DNA of 64,000 nt. Origin: Planctomycetaceae bacterium. Lineage in GTDB: Bacteria > Planctomycetota > Planctomycetia > Planctomycetales > Planctomycetaceae. The position numbers and the translations under genes were made by a program. The notes below the pieces were generated by a model. That model was not told the DNA's origin, did not search any database, and saw nothing but the letters and a program-made list of their open reading frames with translations. The DNA is taken from the NCBI GenBank assembly GCA_020638955.1, contig JACKHO010000008.1, forward strand, positions 248,001 to 312,000, read 5' to 3'. Each line of letters opens with the position of its first letter. The stretch's first letter is position 1. This document shows positions 43,858-53,702 of the stretch, in pieces.

Positions 43858-44235
43858 ATGTCAGATCGAAGAGCATTATCGAAATCCGAAATGGAAGTGG
43901 CTCGCATTGTGTGGGACCGCCGTCAGGCGACCGTGCGCGATGTGTTGGAATCGCTGCCTGAGTCGCGGCAGATTGACTACAAGACCGTCCAGACATTTTT
44001 GCGCCGATTGGAAGCGAAGGGGTATCTCACTTCCCAACGAACTGGCCGGAGTCTCGTCTACACTGCGAGCGTTCGGCCGACAGAGGTCATCAAAGAAACG
44101 GTTGAGGACTTCGTTGGTCGCCTGTTCGACGGAGAACCACTCCCGCTGGTTGAGCATTTGATTCGTGAACAGGGCATGGACCATGACGACATCGACCGTC
44201 TGCGTGGGCTACTGGACGAATTGGAGCAGGAATAG
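43858..44235 (+). CDS. BlaI/MecI/CopY-family repressor
   Basis: 125 residues. Winged-helix segments are clear: SKSEMEVARIVWDRRQATVR, then DYKTVQTFLRRLEAKGYLTS and the wing TGRSLVYTASV. The second part is the dimerisation helix bundle (EDFVGRLFDGEPLPLVEHLI). The repressor is normally inactivated by proteolysis triggered by a membrane M56 peptidase, whose gene follows after 3 bases. AAAGG precedes the ATG. No beta-lactamase is encoded nearby, so the signal and targets may be unrelated to antibiotics. Confidence 0.92.
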   Translation: MSDRRALSKSEMEVARIVWDRRQATVRDVLESLPESRQIDYKTVQTFLRRLEAKGYLTSQRTGRSLVYTASVRPTEVIKETVEDFVGRLFDGEPLPLVEHLIREQGMDHDDIDRLRGLLDELEQE

Positions 44236-44238
44236 AAC

Positions 44239-46335
44239 ATGACCGGTGTAGGACTTGATCTTGCCGGGCGTCATTTGTGGCAGATTACTCTGCTCATTCC
44301 GGTGGTCATCCTGCTGTCTCGCTGGTTGGCAAAGCGAAGTGCGCATCTCGCGTATGCCGTCCTGCTCGTCTGTCTTTTGAAATGTGTCATCCCGCCGGTT
44401 GTGACTTCGAGGGCTGGTGTCTTCTGCTGGTTTGGCCGGAGCACCGCAGCCGTCCAAGCGGCGGAAGCGTCGGTTACTGAGACCGGCAAGGGGCCCATCG
44501 CTTCCAGGCCGATTACGTCAGTTCAGCCGGGCGATACCATTGAGTCCGGTAATCATACGGACTCAATTTCTCCCGACGTCCCGGGTGTGAAACAATCGCC
44601 CACGCGGACGGCACCTTCTGACTCCCCTGCGCCCCCGGCTACGATCTCACGTCACGGCTATTTCGTTGTCGCGTGGCTGATTGGCGTGGTCGGCATTCTG
44701 GGGTATCTCGGCGGCAAGCGACTGCAGTTGCTGCGATTTCATGAAGACACAGAGGTCATACCCTCGGATGAGTTACTTCAGATTTCTGAAGATGTTGGTG
44801 CTCAACTGGAACTTGCGAAGAACCCGCGTTTGTTGGTGACGGCGCATCCGACCATCCCATTCGTGAGCGGAGTTCTTTCACCCAGAATTGTGCTTCCCGA
44901 CGGTATTGTTCTGAACACTGAGGAAGAAGACCTCCGATTCATACTCGCGCATGAAATGACACACCTGAAACGCGGGGATGTGTTATGGGGAGCGTTTCAA
45001 CTCGTTGTGCAGGCGCTGTTCTGGTTTCATCCTTTCGTGTGGTGGCTCAATCGCGAAATTCGTCGCGTTCGTGAAGACTGTTGCGATGCTGAAGTGGTCT
45101 CGCAATTGGAATGTCCTCCGGGCGATTACGCCCGCTGTCTATTGAAAGTGCTGGAGCTACAGCGAAAACTCAGGTCCATGCCGGAACTCGCTGGCCTGAA
45201 ACCAGCCGAAGTAACGGAGCAGCGACTGCGGCACATTATGCGCTGCGGTAAGAGCGGCCCACCGATGCTGACACGTGCAGGCTGGGGCGCCGTACTCGTG
45301 TTGGCAATCCTGGTGATACCTGGCGGCGCGTTACCTGGATCGGCCGAGGCGAATGCAGTCGCTACGGCTCCTGTGGAATCAGTGGAATCGACCGAAATTG
45401 TCGACTCTGTCGGTGTCGAATCGACCGAATTACCTGGCGATGGTCAGTCCAATCAGAGGCCCATTCCGCCTGCAGAACCCGTAACGGAACCAGAGTTGGT
45501 TGTCGGGGAAGCTGGTGGGGAGTTGCTGCGGTACGGCGTCGAGCGAGGTGATCGACTCGGCTACTCGTTTGAATTGCAACTAAAGTATCCCGACAACGAA
45601 ACCTCCTGGACTGGTGCCGTGCATGTCGCCGAAACGGGTGGTGACGTTCACGAAATGAATTTGTCGGTTGATCGATTTGCCCTCAGTCAGTTCGCCCATC
45701 CCGTTCCCGGGCCCGATGGTCGCATGGGCCTGTTGCCCCGTGACAGAATCCCACGGATGTTCCCTCCGACTCCCAGTTTTCCGTCCCGTTTACGTGAGCG
45801 CATCGGCCCGTTTCCAGGACCGTTCCCGGATGTACCGGGGCTCGGGCGTCATGAGAATATCGAACGGATGGACCGACAGGGGCGGCATATCGGAGCCGTC
45901 GAGACAGATGAGTTTCCATTCATGATTGGAAACGTGGCGAGTCTGCTGTTCCCGCGGCTGCCATCGAAGTCGTTCAAAACATGGGATTCCGAGGAAACCC
46001 GAATGGAACGCTTCGCTGAAACGACTTCAAGTTTCGGCATGCATCCACTTCCATTTGAAGAACCGGAAAAAGTCGAGAAAGCAGTTCAGTACAACGTCAC
46101 CTGGGAATTGCTGGGCTCGTCCGAGACCGAACGGCAGTATCGACGTACGGTGCTCTCGGAAACTCTCGAACTGGTTGATGGTGAACCGGCCATGTCACTC
46201 CAAATGACAGGCACATTGGTGTGGGATTGCCTCACTGGAAGCTGGAAATCGCTGGAATACGCAGGACGAGGAACGGAACGCAAAAGCCAGTTGGAAACGC
46301 GCGTTCCGCTCACCCTGCAAATCAAGCGGCAATGA
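44239..46335 (+). CDS. BlaR1/MecR1-type M56 peptidase sensor
   Basis: 698 residues. N-terminal membrane helices (about 10-55 and around 140-160), then the M56 metalloprotease domain with the zinc motif HEMTH near residue 238 in FILAHEMTHLKRGDVLWGAF, followed by FWFHPFVWWLNREIRRVREDCCDAE. After a further membrane span (GWGAVLVLAILVIPGG, about 350) there is a large extracytoplasmic region of about 320 residues that does not look like the penicillin-binding domain of BlaR1: no SxxK was found there. It should therefore sense something else. It pairs with the BlaI-like repressor upstream. Confidence 0.88.
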   Translation: MTGVGLDLAGRHLWQITLLIPVVILLSRWLAKRSAHLAYAVLLVCLLKCVIPPVVTSRAGVFCWFGRSTAAVQAAEASVTETGKGPIASRPITSVQPGDTIESGNHTDSISPDVPGVKQSPTRTAPSDSPAPPATISRHGYFVVAWLIGVVGILGYLGGKRLQLLRFHEDTEVIPSDELLQISEDVGAQLELAKNPRLLVTAHPTIPFVSGVLSPRIVLPDGIVLNTEEEDLRFILAHEMTHLKRGDVLWGAFQLVVQALFWFHPFVWWLNREIRRVREDCCDAEVVSQLECPPGDYARCLLKVLELQRKLRSMPELAGLKPAEVTEQRLRHIMRCGKSGPPMLTRAGWGAVLVLAILVIPGGALPGSAEANAVATAPVESVESTEIVDSVGVESTELPGDGQSNQRPIPPAEPVTEPELVVGEAGGELLRYGVERGDRLGYSFELQLKYPDNETSWTGAVHVAETGGDVHEMNLSVDRFALSQFAHPVPGPDGRMGLLPRDRIPRMFPPTPSFPSRLRERIGPFPGPFPDVPGLGRHENIERMDRQGRHIGAVETDEFPFMIGNVASLLFPRLPSKSFKTWDSEETRMERFAETTSSFGMHPLPFEEPEKVEKAVQYNVTWELLGSSETERQYRRTVLSETLELVDGEPAMSLQMTGTLVWDCLTGSWKSLEYAGRGTERKSQLETRVPLTLQIKRQ

Positions 46336-46445
46336 CCGCCGTTTCCCTGCGGTCAGCGACTCATCTTCTCGAAATTTGGCCAATCTGGTACGTTCCCGGC
46401 CAGGATATTCCCACGGGAAATTGATGTGGTGATGAAGGCGCAAGG

Positions 46446-47612
46446 ATGCGAATTTTCTTTTCAGTCGGCGAGCCGAGTGGCGATCAGCATGCTGCCCATT
46501 TGATGCACGCGTTGCGGGCGAAGAGCCCGGATATCGAATTCTGTGGCTTCGGCGGACCGGAAATGCAGCAGGCCGGGCTCGATTGTCTCTACCAGCTCAC
46601 CGATTTGGCGGTCATGGGTATTGGCAAAGTCCTGCCGCTCATTGGGAAGTTCTACAGCTTGTACGGAAAGGCAAAGGAATACTTTCGCACCCAAAGGCCC
46701 GACGCCGTGGTGCTCGTCGACTTTCCAGGCTTCAACTGGTGGGTTGCCAGCGCCGCCAAGAGCGAAGGGATTCCGGTTTTGTATTACTGTGCCCCGCAGT
46801 TGTGGGCCTGGGGGGCGTGGCGGATTTCGAAGGTGCGGAAGTACGTCGACCACATTCTCTCAACACTGCCTTTCGAAGCGGAATGGTATCGCGAACGGGG
46901 CGTGAGTGTTGAATATGTGGGGCATCCTTTCTTCGATGAAGTGGCGGAGCAGGAACTCGATGCGGCGACGCTACTGAAACTGAAGGGGCATCATGGTCGC
47001 TGTGTGGCCATTTTGCCCGGTTCACGAAAGCAGGAAGTCGAGAACAACTTTCCTTCCATGCTGGCCGTTATTCGCGAATTGTCGGCGAAACATCCCGACG
47101 TTCGTTTTGCCGTCGCCTGCTACAAGGAATGGCACGAGGACCGTTGCCGTGAACTGATTTCAAATGGCCATGAGGACTTACCCATCGACCTGTACACGGG
47201 GAAAACCTCCGAGGTCATCGAAGGCGCTGATTGTTGCCTCATGGTTTCCGGATCAGTGAGTCTGGAACTGCTGGCCCGCAAGACGCCTGCCATTGTCATG
47301 TACAAAGGATCAATACTTCTGTGGGCGATCGCTCACTTGCTTCTCACTGTCAAATACATGTCACTCCCCAATTTGATTGCAGGCCGGGACCTCATGCCCG
47401 AGTTCCCGTTTGCATTCAACATTAAGGGCGAGCAACAGCGAATTGCACAACGACTGGACGAATGGCTGTCCAACGCGGATGTCCTGCAGCAAAGGCGAGA
47501 CGAACTCTCCGCCTTGGCCGATGAAATCGTCCAGGCGGGTGGAGTTCAACAGGCGGCAGCATCGATTCTGTCGTATCTGAACGTCGCAGAACCAATGCGC
47601 CGAGCTGCCTGA
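46446..47612 (+). CDS. lpxB: Lipid-A-disaccharide synthase
   Basis: 388 residues, GT19 family, joining UDP-diacylglucosamine and lipid X during lipid A assembly. Features: RIFFSVGEPSGDQHAAHLMH, FCGFGGPEMQQAGLDCLYQL, VVLVDFPGFNWWVASAAKSE, YYCAPQLWAWGAWRISKVRK and the late SGSVSLELLARKTPAIVMYK. Normal length. The presence supports a lipid A outer membrane in this organism. Other lpx genes are not in the window. A short AAGG stretch precedes the start. Confidence 0.95.
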   Translation: MRIFFSVGEPSGDQHAAHLMHALRAKSPDIEFCGFGGPEMQQAGLDCLYQLTDLAVMGIGKVLPLIGKFYSLYGKAKEYFRTQRPDAVVLVDFPGFNWWVASAAKSEGIPVLYYCAPQLWAWGAWRISKVRKYVDHILSTLPFEAEWYRERGVSVEYVGHPFFDEVAEQELDAATLLKLKGHHGRCVAILPGSRKQEVENNFPSMLAVIRELSAKHPDVRFAVACYKEWHEDRCRELISNGHEDLPIDLYTGKTSEVIEGADCCLMVSGSVSLELLARKTPAIVMYKGSILLWAIAHLLLTVKYMSLPNLIAGRDLMPEFPFAFNIKGEQQRIAQRLDEWLSNADVLQQRRDELSALADEIVQAGGVQQAAASILSYLNVAEPMRRAA

Positions 47613-47847
47613 TTTTCAAGTCACATTCGCTCCGACGAAGCCTTCTTTCTAGCCGCAACGGGCCACAAGATGCTTTGTAGAAACTGGTTGCGACGCCACT
47701 CGGGCCTTGCTGGCGTCTCCCGTTCCCCGAAAAAGCAGTTGACGAATCGGCATTTTAGCTCAGATTCCAAATTCCACTCAGTCGATACAATCGTTACAAT
47801 CACTACAGGTCTCAAGTGCATGCCGCTTTTGCTGGTTGTGACGTTAC

Positions 47848-49503
47848 ATGTGGAACTCACCGTCCAAAGGCAACAGTGCCGCTGCGCCAAGTGTCTTGCG
47901 GCAGCTGGTTGAATCTGGCGTGCTGCTGGCACTCGCGGTCGTGTTGTTTCGCTCATTCGCCGCCGAGGGCTATCTCATTTCCACGGGGTCGATGGCGCCG
48001 TGTCTGCTCGGCTATCACAAACAAGTCGTGTGCCCGAGCTGTCAGTATCACTTCGCACATGGTGATACGACGGGAATTACCGGCGGGCAGGATTACGCGT
48101 ATGCCGGGCAGAACGACTCGGGATTCGTTGGCTGGGCAGACGAACCGCTGCGTCAGGTGACGACTTGTCCGAACTGTGGACGACAAGACATCGATTTGTC
48201 GCATGTTCCACAGAACGAAGGGGACCAGTTACTCGTGCATAAGCACGCCTTCGATTTCCGGGATCCTCGTCGCTGGGAGGTCATTGTCTTCCGTAGCTCG
48301 GACAATCCCCAACAGGCATACTGCAAACGCGTGGTGGGATTGCCGGGTGAAGAATTGTCGGTCGTTGATGGCGATATCTACGTTGCGGGAGAACTGCAGC
48401 GCAAGTCATATGAAGTGCAAAAGTCGATTCGAATTCCGGTGTGGGACAATGATTTCCAGCCGGGACTGGAAGATGCTCCGCCGCGTTGGATGCGAACGGA
48501 AGAAGCCTCAGGCTGGCAGCCGGCTGGGGGCGGCTTTCGGTTCGAACCAGTATCCGAAATCGCCGGAGAGCTGCGGTATTATCACTGGTTGCGAGCGGGT
48601 GGGACGCATTGGACATCAGTACCACTGGCGAACTGGCCGGGCGATATGCTGGATGCCGAACGGGTGCAGCGAGAGTTGCTTTATCGGGAGGGAGAAGGCC
48701 GCCTGTACTTCCAGGGGGTTATGGGGGACGACGACATTCGTCGACTGGTGGCCGAGTCGAGTGACTCCAGTTGGCGTGCAGCCATTGAGGAACTCGCGGC
48801 TGAGTCGCATTTCGGCCCGATTCACGACGAATACGGCTACAACGTGGACGGATCGAGGCAGGGGAATCTGGTTCATGACCTCATGGTGGAAATTCAATTG
48901 ATTCCGGTGGATCACCAGGGGCGATTTGAGATCCAACTGGATGACGGTGCCGACGGATTCCAGTTCGTGCTCGACTTTGATGAGAACACATTCGAATTAC
49001 TGGCAAACGGAGATCCTGTCCCGCTGCGGAGTGGTCCGCTGCCTCCGATCATTCGTGAGAAGTCGTTCCGCGTGGAAATGTCGACGTTTGACCGCCAACT
49101 GCTGGTTGCCGTGGGAGGAGAGCTCGTCTTCGAGCCGCTGACGTACACAAAATCAAAACAGCCACGGCAACCCTTACGCAGCCCTGTGGCCTTGCGGGCC
49201 TCGGGGGGCAGTTTTGGGGTGGATCATCTGGAGTTGTATCGAGACGTCTACTACACAGAGAAGGGGGATGGCGAAAATGGGCCGGGTGCAACTCTCAGCC
49301 CTGACGAGTTTTACGTCTTGGGAGACAATAGCCCCATCTCGGCGGATAGTCGCGTCTGGAAGCAACCGGCCGTTAACCGTAGTCAGCTTATTGGAAAGCC
49401 GCTGGTGGTCCATTTACCGTCAAAGCAGGGGGAGGTCAGTTTCGGCGGGCGAACCTCATACCTCCGCATACCGGATTTCCACAGAGTACGCTATATTCGA
49501 TAG
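47848..49503 (+). CDS. Signal peptidase I with zinc ribbon and beta-sandwich insertion, paralogue 1
   Basis: 551 residues, about twice the usual length. One membrane helix (about 20-38), then STGSMAP with catalytic Ser48, and the general-base Lys near residue 160 in YCKRVVGLPGE. Between them sit a zinc-ribbon-like insertion with CPSC and CPNC pairs. After the Lys there is a long insertion (about 200-490) containing a LamG-like beta-sandwich with FDRQLLVAVGGELVFEPL and DHLELYRDVYY; the conserved LGDNSPISADSRVW box then follows. All S26 boxes are kept, so it should be active. It is followed by a paralogue at 49662. Confidence 0.88.
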   Translation: MWNSPSKGNSAAAPSVLRQLVESGVLLALAVVLFRSFAAEGYLISTGSMAPCLLGYHKQVVCPSCQYHFAHGDTTGITGGQDYAYAGQNDSGFVGWADEPLRQVTTCPNCGRQDIDLSHVPQNEGDQLLVHKHAFDFRDPRRWEVIVFRSSDNPQQAYCKRVVGLPGEELSVVDGDIYVAGELQRKSYEVQKSIRIPVWDNDFQPGLEDAPPRWMRTEEASGWQPAGGGFRFEPVSEIAGELRYYHWLRAGGTHWTSVPLANWPGDMLDAERVQRELLYREGEGRLYFQGVMGDDDIRRLVAESSDSSWRAAIEELAAESHFGPIHDEYGYNVDGSRQGNLVHDLMVEIQLIPVDHQGRFEIQLDDGADGFQFVLDFDENTFELLANGDPVPLRSGPLPPIIREKSFRVEMSTFDRQLLVAVGGELVFEPLTYTKSKQPRQPLRSPVALRASGGSFGVDHLELYRDVYYTEKGDGENGPGATLSPDEFYVLGDNSPISADSRVWKQPAVNRSQLIGKPLVVHLPSKQGEVSFGGRTSYLRIPDFHRVRYIR

Positions 49504-49661
49504 TTCGAGCCCGGCTTGAGTGATTCGCGTCCGGAACTGGTTTGCTGCGGCAACCACTTCCCAACGGCTGGATCTTTGTTGCCATGTCCATGTGTCGTGA
49601 CTGACTCCGGGGCAGGTCCGGGCCGCATCATGAACGCCAATCCACCTGACTGGTTGAGTTA

Positions 49662-51446
49662 ATGTCCAAAAAGGAACCTTCGGCACCGGCATCGCCCACT
49701 GAGAGTGGTACAGCTCCGCCGCATGACGGATGGCGTGATTCGATTGAATCGATCATTTTTGCGTTTCTGCTCGCACTGTTGTTCAAAACATTCGAAGCGG
49801 AAATGTTTGTCATCCCTACGGGCTCGATGGCCCCCACGTTGTACGGACGGCACAAGGAAGCCACATGCAGTGAATGTGGGCATCATATTGTGGTCGGGGC
49901 GAGCAGCGAACTGGATCATGATGATGGTACGTTTGACAGTCGTGTTACCGAGTCGATTTGTCCAAACTGCCGGGCAATCAACCCGCAGATTTTCGATGGT
50001 CCTCCTTTCAATGGAGACCGAATTTGTGTGGCCAAGTATCCCTATGAATTCTGGGAGCCGAGCCGGTGGGATGTCTTCGTCTTCAAGTTTCCACTGAAGC
50101 CACAGACGAATTACATCAAGCGTCTGGTCGGACTTCCTGGCGAGACAATTCGGCTGCGTAATGGAAACGTCTATTTATGGGATGGAGAGAAAGAGCAAAT
50201 CCTCCGTAAGGCTCCGGACAAACAGCGGGCCATTCAAATTCCGGTGCATGACAACGCTTATGTGTCAGAGAAGTTGTTAGCGGCAGGCTGGCCGGAACGC
50301 TGGGCAGCAGTGGTCCGCACTGAGGATGTCGCTGGAATCGACGGATGGAAAGAAACCGATGCAAGTGTCTGGAAGTTCAACGGACAAACTCGCTCCTTCG
50401 CCGTCGACTCTTCCAATACAGAGTGGGCCTGGGTGCGGTACCGGCACTATGCACCGGGCGTGCAAGACTGGCGTGATGTCGAGGAGGATCGAAAGTCGAT
50501 TCCGCAACCGCGTCTTGTCGGAGATTTCTGCAGTTACAATGCATTCGACGTGGGACCGCTCGACGGGAAAAGAAGTCGCTCACTGCAAATTGACGAGGGG
50601 CCATTCTGGGTGCCTGACCTCACCGTGAGTTGCCAATTGAAGATCGAGTCGGTTTCGCAGAATCCAGAGGTAATGCTCGAATTGACGGAAGGTGTTCTAC
50701 GTTATCGCTGCAGAATTGATGTTTCGACAGGGTCTGCGATTCTGGAAGAAGTCAACGTGCAAATGAGCGAGCAGGATGTTCGACAACTGGTCACGGTCGA
50801 GACATCATTGCGTGGCCCGGGTACGTACGACTTGGAGTTTGCAAACGTCGATGATCGACTTTGCTTGTGGATCAATGGACGTCTGGTCGAGTTTGGTGAA
50901 TCGGCCAATTTGACGGTGCCGGGGGCGACGAGTAATCCGTTTCCAACCGATGGAGATTTGACGCCGGTCGGCGTCGCGGCGCATGGCGTTCAGGCCACCT
51001 TAAGCGAACTACGGATTAGTCGAGACATTTATTATCGAGGAGTTGATGCGGAAGATTCCGCGTTCCTGGTGGAAGATTTTGTAGGGGATTTGTCTCTGTG
51101 CCTTTCTGAACCGAGTGCGTGGTCCGACACGTATATGGAAAAAGCTGCCCAATATGATTATACGGAAATCGTCATACCTGAGGACCGCTTCCTGGCCTTA
51201 GGAGACAATAGTCCAGCAAGCTACGATGGGCGTTTGTGGACGGGAACGGAAACGGTGCCACGCGAATTCCTGGTGGGCAAAGCATTTTGTGTGTACTGGC
51301 CTCACGGAGTGCCATTCCTGAACGGCGGGAATGGGTATTCGTGCTGGCCTTTCTACCACAAAACCAGAAGAGGTGAGGTTACCGACTACCCCACCCACAC
51401 CTTCCCGTTCTATCCGCAGTTCTGGCGAATGAAACGAATTCGTTAA
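49662..51446 (+). CDS. Signal peptidase I with zinc ribbon and beta-sandwich insertion, paralogue 2
   Basis: 594 residues. Membrane helix SIIFAFLLALLFKTFEAEMF, catalytic Ser55 in PTGSMAPTL, a zinc-ribbon-like part with CSEC and CPNC pairs (about 70-110), general-base Lys near 153 in YIKRLVGLPGETIRL, and LGDNSPASYDGRLW near residue 513. Between the last two lies a beta-sandwich insertion (about 240-470, for example LELTEGVLRYRCRIDVSTGS, DLEFANVDDRLCLWINGRLV, SELRISRDIYYRG). It shares the plan of the gene upstream, 158 bases away, but the sequences have diverged, which points to an old duplication with possibly different substrates. Confidence 0.9.
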   Translation: MSKKEPSAPASPTESGTAPPHDGWRDSIESIIFAFLLALLFKTFEAEMFVIPTGSMAPTLYGRHKEATCSECGHHIVVGASSELDHDDGTFDSRVTESICPNCRAINPQIFDGPPFNGDRICVAKYPYEFWEPSRWDVFVFKFPLKPQTNYIKRLVGLPGETIRLRNGNVYLWDGEKEQILRKAPDKQRAIQIPVHDNAYVSEKLLAAGWPERWAAVVRTEDVAGIDGWKETDASVWKFNGQTRSFAVDSSNTEWAWVRYRHYAPGVQDWRDVEEDRKSIPQPRLVGDFCSYNAFDVGPLDGKRSRSLQIDEGPFWVPDLTVSCQLKIESVSQNPEVMLELTEGVLRYRCRIDVSTGSAILEEVNVQMSEQDVRQLVTVETSLRGPGTYDLEFANVDDRLCLWINGRLVEFGESANLTVPGATSNPFPTDGDLTPVGVAAHGVQATLSELRISRDIYYRGVDAEDSAFLVEDFVGDLSLCLSEPSAWSDTYMEKAAQYDYTEIVIPEDRFLALGDNSPASYDGRLWTGTETVPREFLVGKAFCVYWPHGVPFLNGGNGYSCWPFYHKTRRGEVTDYPTHTFPFYPQFWRMKRIR

Positions 51447-51470
51447 GCGGTAATTCTGCTGGCAAAGCGG

Positions 51471-53702
51471 TTACTGATTGTAGACGCGGCGGAACACGGT
51501 TTGGGAATTGTCGGGATTGGTCACCACGACAATGAGCAGCACCTGAAAGGGGTTGCTCGAGTCCATGAGCGTGAGGTCTTCAAACTGATCGCCACCGGTC
51601 GGCGAAATCTGAGAAACGACGCCGAATAGTCCACGCGATTCGCGCATGGAAATGGTTTCGAGAAACTCGCGCGTCGTATGCCCCTGAGGGTAGGCGACAG
51701 TGGTGTACGTGGTTTGAAGTTCGTTGTTGGATGCAACGTCGAGTAGTTGGTCACCTCCCTGGATGACTTTCTTCAAATACTTCGCGTAATCATTGCCCTG
51801 CTGCGTCCGAAACAATTGCGCCCGAGCGGAGGGGCCGAATGCTTTCCTGACGCGGTTTTGCAAGTCTGCCGTGTCCTGCCAGCCAATGGGAGTATTCCAG
51901 TCAAAGCCACTCGGCTCCCGTACGTCTTTGTTGGGGATTCTTGTCAGCCGGTTGAGTTGTGGCGTCCATTGGGGAACCGACTGGCTGACTGTGGAATACT
52001 GCGGCAATTGGCCGTTGAATACCGGTTTGCCGACTGTGCCTGCGTTTTGCATTCTCCGCTGGTTGACCTGCAATTCCCAACTGTCGGCCTCCGAGGTGAA
52101 ACGCTGGTAGACGAGCGGCGTGAACGACTCCTGTTCCGCATTCGTTTTGGCGACAGTTGAAAAGCTGTTGAACAGAAGTTGAAGTTCCGACTCACGCGCA
52201 ATGAGCCCGCCGTCGACGACATCTCGAATAATGAGGTGGCCACGATGGTCTCCCGTGTTCATGTACCAGTTGGAAATGAACACGGCCAGTCCGGTGAACA
52301 GCAGCGTGGCTGTGGGGAAACTAATCCAGGTCCACTTGCGGCTCGTGAACAGTCCCACGAAAAAATAGTCGAGTGGTCCCACGACCAGGATAAACACACA
52401 CAGCACCGACGCGATGAGCCAGAGCGGGACGAGTTCGAATCCTCTGGGCATGAGTTGCTTCACCAGGCCAATTCCACCGCCCACTGGAACTGGGTTCATA
52501 TTGCCGTACAGCATTTGTCCCTCGTATGTGGAGGGATCGGCCTGGTAGGAATAGTTCCAACTCTCATTCGCTCGCAATGCGTCTCGTGCCACCTGAAAGG
52601 ACCATTCACCGTCAAGTCCGATGGCCTGAACTTGATCCAATCGAACCTTCCAGAGAAATGGAGCAACAGCACGGACCATGTCGCTTTCCGGCAGTTCAGT
52701 TCCACCCGGCACGACAGCCACACGACCTAAACCAAACTTGCAAAGTAAGTAGTCGTCGACTTCTCCCTGGGCGGCGAGCGTGGGAGGTCCCAAAGAAGAG
52801 GGAAGAAAGGCTACTTCGACCACATGTGGTTCCATTAACTGGTTGAGAAACTGTACCTGCTCGGCTGGTTGGATGGTGTCGTTCAATTCGACATACAAAC
52901 TTCCGCCTGCGCGAATCCAGCCAATGAGTGCGTTGAGCTGAGCGGGTTTCAGTGTGGCAAAGCCTGTCCCGTTAATGGCGACAATGTCACTCGCGCAATG
53001 TTCAATGGGAAGTGTCGGTAAATCCTCGGCAGCCACGCGGCGGGCCAATGTCAGTGGCTGGAGGCGAACCGCTTCTTCCTGGCCGGTACTGGGGTCCATT
53101 TTCTTCACTGGCGGACGAAATGCGTCGAAATCGAGTCCCTCGGCAAACTCACGATTTTGCTGCAGGATTTCCACTTCCGGCTGAACCTTCGTGAGGACAA
53201 ATCTCCTTCCATCGGTCGCCGTCATTCGCAGTTGTTGGTTCGGCAAACGGTACGTTTTTCCATCATCCCGAGTGAACCAGATGGCAACTTCGAGAAAGCC
53301 GTTAACGGGATCTTCCGTCAGTGGCGGAATGAGCATCTGCATGGTTTGTTCACCCGGTGTGATGAACAAATCCGAGTTTTCGAACGTCCCCAATAAGTCG
53401 CGTCCGTTCGCAATTTGCAGTGTCAATTGCCCTTTGAGAACGCTGCCGCTTCCCGAAGTGACATTCAAAACAAGCTGAGTAGGCCCACCAGTACGGGTGT
53501 AGTAGGAGGCTGCGTCGACCTCTACCAGCAGGGGGAGCTGGTCGGGACTTTGTGCACGCACTGACGACGCATGCGCCAGGGCCAGGCAAATGGTAAACAG
53601 CGATGTCGTAATGAGTTGGTAACTTCTCAACGATCCAATCCAGCAACAATGCAATTGCCTGACTGAATGAGGGTAACCGCACTGAGGAGGCATGTCGACC
53701 AT
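51471..53702 (-). CDS. Large exported membrane protein of unknown function
   Basis: 743 residues. Signal-like helix at about 28-48 (YQLITTSLFTICLALAHASS), a long extracytoplasmic part with beta-rich and Rossmann-like segments (DIVAINGTGFATLKPAQLNA, LIGWIRAGGSLYVELND), two membrane helices near residues 420-470 (LVPLWLIASVLCVFILVVGP; FPTATLLFTGLAVFISNWY), and a second soluble region to the end. The GGSLYVEL-type region suggests a glutamine-amidotransferase-like domain, as in membrane proteins of MoxR/Bat-type loci, but no such neighbours are seen. The start is uncertain, ATG 53702 being the furthest. It converges on the signal peptidase gene. Confidence 0.7.
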   Translation of the reverse strand: MVDMPPQCGYPHSVRQLHCCWIGSLRSYQLITTSLFTICLALAHASSVRAQSPDQLPLLVEVDAASYYTRTGGPTQLVLNVTSGSGSVLKGQLTLQIANGRDLLGTFENSDLFITPGEQTMQMLIPPLTEDPVNGFLEVAIWFTRDDGKTYRLPNQQLRMTATDGRRFVLTKVQPEVEILQQNREFAEGLDFDAFRPPVKKMDPSTGQEEAVRLQPLTLARRVAAEDLPTLPIEHCASDIVAINGTGFATLKPAQLNALIGWIRAGGSLYVELNDTIQPAEQVQFLNQLMEPHVVEVAFLPSSLGPPTLAAQGEVDDYLLCKFGLGRVAVVPGGTELPESDMVRAVAPFLWKVRLDQVQAIGLDGEWSFQVARDALRANESWNYSYQADPSTYEGQMLYGNMNPVPVGGGIGLVKQLMPRGFELVPLWLIASVLCVFILVVGPLDYFFVGLFTSRKWTWISFPTATLLFTGLAVFISNWYMNTGDHRGHLIIRDVVDGGLIARESELQLLFNSFSTVAKTNAEQESFTPLVYQRFTSEADSWELQVNQRRMQNAGTVGKPVFNGQLPQYSTVSQSVPQWTPQLNRLTRIPNKDVREPSGFDWNTPIGWQDTADLQNRVRKAFGPSARAQLFRTQQGNDYAKYLKKVIQGGDQLLDVASNNELQTTYTTVAYPQGHTTREFLETISMRESRGLFGVVSQISPTGGDQFEDLTLMDSSNPFQVLLIVVVTNPDNSQTVFRRVYNQ

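Noticed and set aside
43858..46335. A beta-lactam resistance operon
   Set aside because: No beta-lactamase or alternative PBP gene is near, and the sensor lacks a visible penicillin-binding motif.
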